This document shows positions 59,599-64,000 of a stretch of DNA of 64,000 bases, piece by piece (position 1 is the first letter of the stretch; each line of letters begins with the position of its first letter). Below the pieces are notes generated by a model that was not told where the DNA came from, made no database searches, and worked only from the letters and a program-made list of their open reading frames with translations. Source of the DNA: Coprothermobacter proteolyticus DSM 5265 (GTDB lineage Bacteria > Coprothermobacterota > Coprothermobacteria > Coprothermobacterales > Coprothermobacteraceae); contig NC_011295.1 in NCBI RefSeq assembly GCF_000020945.1, positions 992,001-1,056,000 of the forward strand. Direction: 5' to 3'. Both the position numbers and the translations under genes were made by a program.

Positions 59599-61383
59599 CT
59601 ATTCTCCTTTCTCAATGTTCACAAAAGTCCACATAATCTGTGATCCCCCACTATATTCTTGCAGAGTAGGTTCTACTAAGTCATTCACATTTGGCTTCTC
59701 CGCATCAGCCCAGAACCCATGCTCCAAACGCACAACTCCAGGTGGCACTTTGTCTGTCACTTTACACACTACCTCAAGAGATCCCCTATTGTTTTTAATG
59801 TTAACTTGTTCTTTGTTGCTTATGGACAACTTTTGAGCATCTTTAGGATTTATCTCCAGTAGCGGCACTTCCTTAAGCACATTAGCGTACTGACTATGAA
59901 TCCTTAACCTGCCAACTGGAGTCAGTAACATATAGCTTCCCTCTGCTGTCTTATATGAAGAGTGCCTGATCTGGGCAATTTCAGGCCAATTTACCGGACC
60001 TGGTTTTGCTGGATCAGGGAGTCTGTAAATTTTGTGCTCTTTCATAAATTCGTAGTCGATGCCCAGATTTCTCAAAGCACCGTTAATGACTTCCCTATCA
60101 GTTTCATAAAGTTCACTTTGCTCCAGCTTTAATTGACGTGCCAATTCTCTTGCAAGCTCCATATTGCTCATAGCATCTGGAGGAGGCTCCAAACCCTTTT
60201 CGTTAAACGCCAAGAACCGATGACCGTAGGAAGCAACCAGATCTTCAAACTCCAAGTAATGCTTCGCTGGCAAAACTACATCCGCTACTTGAGCTGATTC
60301 TGTCATAAACATGTCGTGCACTATGACCGTATTCCTGCTGTTTTGAAATGTTTCTACGAGTTGTCGACGACCTGGAAGCGTGTTTACAGGATTGGCATTC
60401 AAAACCAAAAATGTGGCATCTGTTACATCTTTTAATTGCTTGCTTAACAGTGTCCAGTTTAGGGTTTCTTTGCTTGGTTCCTGACCTTTAAGCCTTATAT
60501 AATCAACATCTATCCCATGATAAGGCCTATCAAAGTAGAAGCGGTCAGATTGATCAATTACGCTGAGAATAGAAGCTACAAGACGCACTGCCATGGCACC
60601 GTTCCACTGCCGCTGAAAGCCATAGCCTATAAAAACAAATGGACGACTGCTATTCGCAAGCTTAGAAGCTAACAAGTGAGCCGTTTCGCTACTAACACCT
60701 GATATGTGCTCCAAATTGCCAAAGTCATCAACACAAAAAGGTACCTCGTATCCCATAGCGTCCAGTTCTCTGAGTATTTGAAGTGATAACGCTACGTCAC
60801 CTCCAGGGTTTACTGGAACATGGAAAAATGATTCTGCTGTTGGTGTTTTGACTGGATCGATGACAAAGACTTCACCAGCCTGTTTAGCCCAGGTGTAAGC
60901 ATGAATGGAAGAGTACGCCACATTGGCTCCCCAGATGATCACAAAATCACTGTCCTTTATAGCATCTATGTCACAACCCCATATGGAACCAACACCATCC
61001 ATCAGAGCAACATCGCCGGCAGTGGAGCAAATGTCCCAAACCAGCTCAGGTGCGCCCAGCCTTCTTAGCAGACGCTGGTGGAAAAACCTTGAAAGTAAGC
61101 CCATATGTCCTGAATAGTCAATTCGATAAACTTTGTTCGAAGAGAGTTTCTCAGCTGCTATGCTTATAGCCTTATCGATGGAAATCTTTTCAAACCCTTT
61201 CTTCGTTCTTACCAGCGCCTTTGTAATCCTCTCCGGATAACTTACTTGCCTCAAACTAAGAGCGGCTTTGCCGCAAGTGAATCCCGAGGTAAAAGGATGA
61301 TTTGAGTCACCGACTAATCTTCCGTATTGAAGAACCATGCCGCAGGAATCATAGCAGTCTCGCGGACAGACATGATAGCTCAT
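59599..61383 (-). CDS. Molybdopterin oxidoreductase, DMSO-reductase family
   Basis: The 594-residue catalytic subunit has the N-terminal [4Fe-4S] motif in HVCPRDCYDSC, with the fourth Cys in GFTCGKA, then WDICSTAG and FVIIWGANVAYSSIHAYTWA, and C-terminal LEHGFWADAEKPNVNDLVEPTLQEYSGG of the MopB domain. It should bind Mo or W bis-pyranopterin and transfer two electrons to or from an unidentified substrate. No TAT signal is present, so it is cytoplasmic. ATG 61383 is selected since it directly precedes the cluster and has TATCAT seven bases before it. MoaD/MoaE at 7 kb supply the cofactor path. Confidence 0.85.
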   Translation of the reverse strand: MSYHVCPRDCYDSCGMVLQYGRLVGDSNHPFTSGFTCGKAALSLRQVSYPERITKALVRTKKGFEKISIDKAISIAAEKLSSNKVYRIDYSGHMGLLSRFFHQRLLRRLGAPELVWDICSTAGDVALMDGVGSIWGCDIDAIKDSDFVIIWGANVAYSSIHAYTWAKQAGEVFVIDPVKTPTAESFFHVPVNPGGDVALSLQILRELDAMGYEVPFCVDDFGNLEHISGVSSETAHLLASKLANSSRPFVFIGYGFQRQWNGAMAVRLVASILSVIDQSDRFYFDRPYHGIDVDYIRLKGQEPSKETLNWTLLSKQLKDVTDATFLVLNANPVNTLPGRRQLVETFQNSRNTVIVHDMFMTESAQVADVVLPAKHYLEFEDLVASYGHRFLAFNEKGLEPPPDAMSNMELARELARQLKLEQSELYETDREVINGALRNLGIDYEFMKEHKIYRLPDPAKPGPVNWPEIAQIRHSSYKTAEGSYMLLTPVGRLRIHSQYANVLKEVPLLEINPKDAQKLSISNKEQVNIKNNRGSLEVVCKVTDKVPPGVVRLEHGFWADAEKPNVNDLVEPTLQEYSGGSQIMWTFVNIEKGE

Positions 61384-61390
61384 ACCACAT

Positions 61391-61417
61391 ATGATAGCAA
61401 AAGACCGCACCGAACAA
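61391..61417 (-). promoter_or_regulatory. Probable promoter of the molybdoenzyme operon
   Basis: TTGTTC (61417-61412) and TATCAT (61396-61391) are 15 bases apart on the minus strand. The -10 ends seven bases before ATG 61383, and no ribosome site is visible. This implies a leaderless transcript for the molybdoenzyme-GH13-MFS operon. Confidence 0.45.
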
Positions 61418-61530
61418 AGCCACCGCTCGCAGCGAATATTCGCCCCTTGATAGCGGCTTTTCCATATATCTCTGTGCATAGAGAACGAACAGTATTAAAA
61501 TGTAAACAAGATAGGGAGGTGTTTATCGGT

Positions 61531-62415
61531 ATGTTGAGGGGCATCATAGTGCCGTTAGTAAGTTCATTTAATGAGGATTTCTCTCTGGATTTGCAGAGTA
61601 TGAGAGCCCATATACAATATCTTCTCAGCCAAGGAGTGAATGGTATTTTCGTGAACGCATCGACTTCAGAGTTTTTTTCCATGTCTCCTGACGAACAAAT
61701 ACAGATAATGAGATTGGCGGCAGAGGAGTTGGAAGACGCTTCAAGTGCTTTGGTTACGGGTGTAACGAGCAACAATACTGAACATTCAGTTAAACTGGCA
61801 AAAATAGCTCAAGAAATGAACTTTGATGCAGTAGTTGCAGCTCCTCCATATTACGGTGCGTTCGGTGAAGAAGCCCTGTATCAACACTTTAAAGCCATTG
61901 CAGAAGGAAGTCGGCTACCCTTAATTTTGTACGATATTCCAAGTGCTACTGGCAACCCCTTGCCTCCCAGTCTGGTAGAAAAGCTCGCTAAAGAAAACCT
62001 GGCAGCCGGCATAAAGGTTACCAGAGATAGCCTTACCTATTTACTGGACATCCTTGCTATTAAGGAAAAGTACCCTTCTTTTTCGGTACTGGTGGGTTTT
62101 GACCATTATTTGCCCACGAATCTACTACTCGGGGGAGATGGCGGCATTGTAGCCGGTGCAAACGTAATTCCATCAGTTTATTTAGCACTCATGAGAGCTT
62201 ACGAGCAAGGAGACATGGAAGCCTTCGCTGGCTTTGCCAAACAAATAGCTGTTTTTAGCATGATATACAGCCGTTGTAACTCATTTGCGGGAGCTATTAA
62301 AGCTGCTGCGCAGTGGTTTCAACTTCCTGTAAATCTTCCGTGCAGACCACCCTTACTAACAGACGAGCCAGCTAAAGTGGAAGAAATTCTTTTGCGTGCG
62401 GAGCTGATTAAGTAA
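61531..62415 (+). CDS. DapA-family (class I) aldolase/lyase
   Basis: The 294-residue TIM-barrel protein has the dihydrodipicolinate synthase/N-acetylneuraminate lyase fold. The Schiff-base Lys lies in AAGIKVTRDSL and the catalytic Tyr in LILYDIPSATGN. The first motif reads NASTSEF instead of the G-T-T-G-E of typical DapA, so it is more likely a 2-keto-3-deoxy-sugar acid aldolase or a related lyase than DapA. ATG 61531 follows GGGAGG by about 11 bases. It is divergent from the molybdoenzyme operon and stands alone. Confidence 0.78.
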   Translation: MLRGIIVPLVSSFNEDFSLDLQSMRAHIQYLLSQGVNGIFVNASTSEFFSMSPDEQIQIMRLAAEELEDASSALVTGVTSNNTEHSVKLAKIAQEMNFDAVVAAPPYYGAFGEEALYQHFKAIAEGSRLPLILYDIPSATGNPLPPSLVEKLAKENLAAGIKVTRDSLTYLLDILAIKEKYPSFSVLVGFDHYLPTNLLLGGDGGIVAGANVIPSVYLALMRAYEQGDMEAFAGFAKQIAVFSMIYSRCNSFAGAIKAAAQWFQLPVNLPCRPPLLTDEPAKVEEILLRAELIK

Positions 62416-62463
62416 GCAGTATCTCCCGCTCTAGCAACATTCAGCAATAATTAGCTTGAATAG

Positions 62464-63513
62464 CTAGACAAAAGCTTCTGCAGCTCTATTAAAGAAAAGC
62501 CAGTTCTTCACTGTGATTTTATTTGGTTCTATATTCAAAAAAGCGTTACCTTCAGCTTGGCTGAGTATTATGCCCCACGCCCTTTCACCAAAACGTTTTT
62601 CCACATCCTCTTTTCTAATACCTTCACTAAGAAGCCTTAGGTTCATGATGGCATATTCTGAAAGCTGCTCTTCCCAAGATAAGGCCACATACTCCTCATA
62701 TGTGGGTTCACCAAGCTTAGCACTTTCCACATAAAGCCTTAGATTTGACACCCATTTATACCTTACACCATTTACGTACCCTGCAGCCGAAGGTCCTAAA
62801 GCGTAGTACTCCTCGTCGTGCCAGTAGATTTTGTTGTGAAGACATTGGTGCCCCGGTCTGGCATAGTTTGAAATCTCGTAGTGTTCATAACCGTGCTCCG
62901 TAAGGAATTTCTCCACCATGAGTAACAAGTCAGCATCGTCCCAATCCCACCCGCGGTAATACCCCCAAAATGGGGTTCCCTCATGCACTTCCAAAGGATA
63001 TACAGAAATATGCGGTACACCAAGCGCAACCACAGAAATCAAATCCCGCAAGACCTCGTCACGGGTTTGACCTGGTACACCCACCATAAGATCCACACTT
63101 ACATCCCAATGACTTAGTAAATCCAGCAGTTTTTCATAATCAAGCTTGTCACGCCCCAGTGTCTTAAGTACAGAGTCTGAAAAAGACTGCACACCCACTG
63201 AAAGGCGTGTAAAGTGCGCAAGCAAAGGAAAATTCTCCTTCTTCACGTCTTCTGGGTTGAGTTCGATGGTCCTTTCCCTTGCTTCGGGTAAGTTTTGGAG
63301 TATTCTTTCCCACCTGGACTGCCCTAAAACCAAAGGCGTTCCTCCACCAACATAAAGCGTATCCAGTTTTGTCGGGAGTTGCCTAAGCTGATAGACTATC
63401 ACATCAGTGAATGTGTCCAGCCACGTTTCTGGAGCATTGGAAATACTGTAATAATCACAGAATGGGCATTTTCTGTAGCAGAAAGGAATATGAAGATAGA
63501 GGCCTTTGTTCAT
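62464..63513 (-). CDS. hemW: HemW-like radical SAM protein
   Basis: The 349-residue protein is a radical SAM enzyme with the cluster in CYRKCPFCDYYS (C-x3-C-x2-C) and LYVGGGTPLVL, ELNPEDV, LSVGVQSFSDSVLKTLGR and VDLMVGVPGQT. These are HemW/HemN-like blocks; HemW moves haem to proteins and is not coproporphyrinogen oxidase. YEISNYARPGHQCLHNKIYW is diagnostic of the HemW branch. It starts at ATG 63513, overlapping the lepA stop (TAATG). Confidence 0.9.
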   Translation of the reverse strand: MNKGLYLHIPFCYRKCPFCDYYSISNAPETWLDTFTDVIVYQLRQLPTKLDTLYVGGGTPLVLGQSRWERILQNLPEARERTIELNPEDVKKENFPLLAHFTRLSVGVQSFSDSVLKTLGRDKLDYEKLLDLLSHWDVSVDLMVGVPGQTRDEVLRDLISVVALGVPHISVYPLEVHEGTPFWGYYRGWDWDDADLLLMVEKFLTEHGYEHYEISNYARPGHQCLHNKIYWHDEEYYALGPSAAGYVNGVRYKWVSNLRLYVESAKLGEPTYEEYVALSWEEQLSEYAIMNLRLLSEGIRKEDVEKRFGERAWGIILSQAEGNAFLNIEPNKITVKNWLFFNRAAEAFV

Positions 63514-64000
63514 TACTCAGTATCAGCCTTAAGCACCGACAAGAATGCTTCTTGTGGTATGTCCACCTGATTGAACTGTCTCATGCGCTTCTTTCCAGCC
63601 TTCTGTTTTTCTAGAAGTTTCTTCTTTCTACTAACATCTCCTCCGTAGCACTTTGCTAAAACGTCCTTACGAAGCGGTTTTATGGTCTCACGGGCAACTA
63701 TTCTGCCCCCTGCTTTTACCTGAATTACAACTTCCACCAGCTGCTTTGGTATGGTATGTTTCAAGTTTGACGCTACTTGCCTAGCAACCCTTAGTACTTC
63801 ACTCTTTGGAGCAAGCAACGTAAGGGCATCTAGTTTTTTACCGTTAATAAAAACCTCTATTTTGTCGACATCGGCTTCCTTGAAACCAATGTGCTCATAG
63901 TCAAAAGACGCATATCCACGTGTTACGCTCTTTAGTTGATCGTAAAAATCAGTTATGATTTCTGCAAAGGGTAAATCGTATTCGAGTAAAACACGCTGCT
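63513..64000 (-). CDS. lepA: Elongation factor 4 (LepA), C-terminal part
   Basis: The frame is open from the window edge and ends at 63513, giving the last 161 codons. It reads LPFAEIITDFYDQLKSVTRGYASFDYE, then the very characteristic RKDVLAKCYGGDVSRKKKLLEKQKAGKKRM and a FNQVDIPQEAFLSVLK end of LepA. LepA is a ribosome back-translocation or assembly GTPase. The gene is complete beyond the window presumably. It is coupled to hemW. Confidence 0.95.
   Translation of the reverse strand, partial: QRVLLEYDLPFAEIITDFYDQLKSVTRGYASFDYEHIGFKEADVDKIEVFINGKKLDALTLLAPKSEVLRVARQVASNLKHTIPKQLVEVVIQVKAGGRIVARETIKPLRKDVLAKCYGGDVSRKKKLLEKQKAGKKRMRQFNQVDIPQEAFLSVLKADTE

Noticed and set aside
1-64000. tRNA, rRNA, transposon, prophage or integron
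   Set aside because: No T-arm consensus in intergenic DNA, no rRNA text, no transposase, integrase or terminal repeats. The window reads as core chromosome.

Overview
The window is 64 kb of dense bacterial chromosome. Genes sit in overlapping or nearly touching operons on both strands, gaps are under 300 bases, and there is no rRNA, tRNA, insertion sequence, prophage or CRISPR array. The gene content suggests a thermophilic, anaerobic, peptide-fermenting bacterium. It includes a two-domain protein disulfide oxidoreductase, indolepyruvate:ferredoxin oxidoreductase, a Mo/W-bis-pterin enzyme with MoaD/MoaE, a TM287/288-like ABC exporter, FeoAB, glycogen-type GlgC/GlgD and a non-canonical EF-G. 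A Coprothermobacter-like organism would fit, but that is an inference from protein character and moderate AT richness, not a database match.

Layout. 1-3 kb: a pair of related dehydrogenase-like genes on the minus strand, then an amidohydrolase, a membrane protein and a sensor-like protein on the plus strand. 4.6-9.3 kb: a structured leader, then topB-moaD-moaE-HD protein-anchored protein, ending in a bidirectional terminator. 9.4-13.7 kb (minus): MarR regulator and a heterodimeric ABC exporter. 13.8-22 kb (plus): MFS, uppS, parA, parB, coaX, glgD, glgC, a MurE-like ligase and a ferritin-like protein. 22-24.5 kb (minus): feoA-feoB and a small membrane protein. 24.6-26.2 kb: a two-enzyme peptidoglycan hydrolase. 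26.2-32.6 kb (minus): dnaE-rsmG-uppP, and a TPP riboswitch controlling thiT-thiamine pyrophosphokinase. 32.6-38.2 kb (plus): a complete phosphate operon (regulator, kinase, pstSCAB, phoU). 38.2-42.8 kb: murB, then polysaccharide deacetylase, FAD reductase, PlsY-like and GT2 genes. 42.9-45.7 kb: two cold-shock genes, a DtxR-type regulator, an MFS gene broken by two frameshifts, and argR. 45.7-53.8 kb: EF-G-like GTPase, disulfide oxidoreductase, a sulfur/Fe-S operon under a CsoR/CstR-type repressor, and iorAB. 53.8-64 kb: Na/Pi cotransporter, PfpI, RidA, an MFS/GH13/molybdoenzyme operon, a DapA-family aldolase, hemW and the 3' end of lepA.

Two themes run through the window. First, many operon-leading genes have a good -10 hexamer 6-7 bases before the start codon and no Shine-Dalgarno, while internal genes have strong GGAGG sites, so leaderless mRNAs appear common. 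Second, a CsoR/CstR-type repressor without the copper-binding His sits upstream of a cysteine-desulfurase-like protein without the PLP lysine, an IscU-MIP18 fusion and a flavodoxin. A near-identical palindromic operator lies at the promoter of the disulfide oxidoreductase 3.5 kb away. I infer a persulfide/thiol-responsive regulon, and this is the most promising candidate for an undescribed system here.
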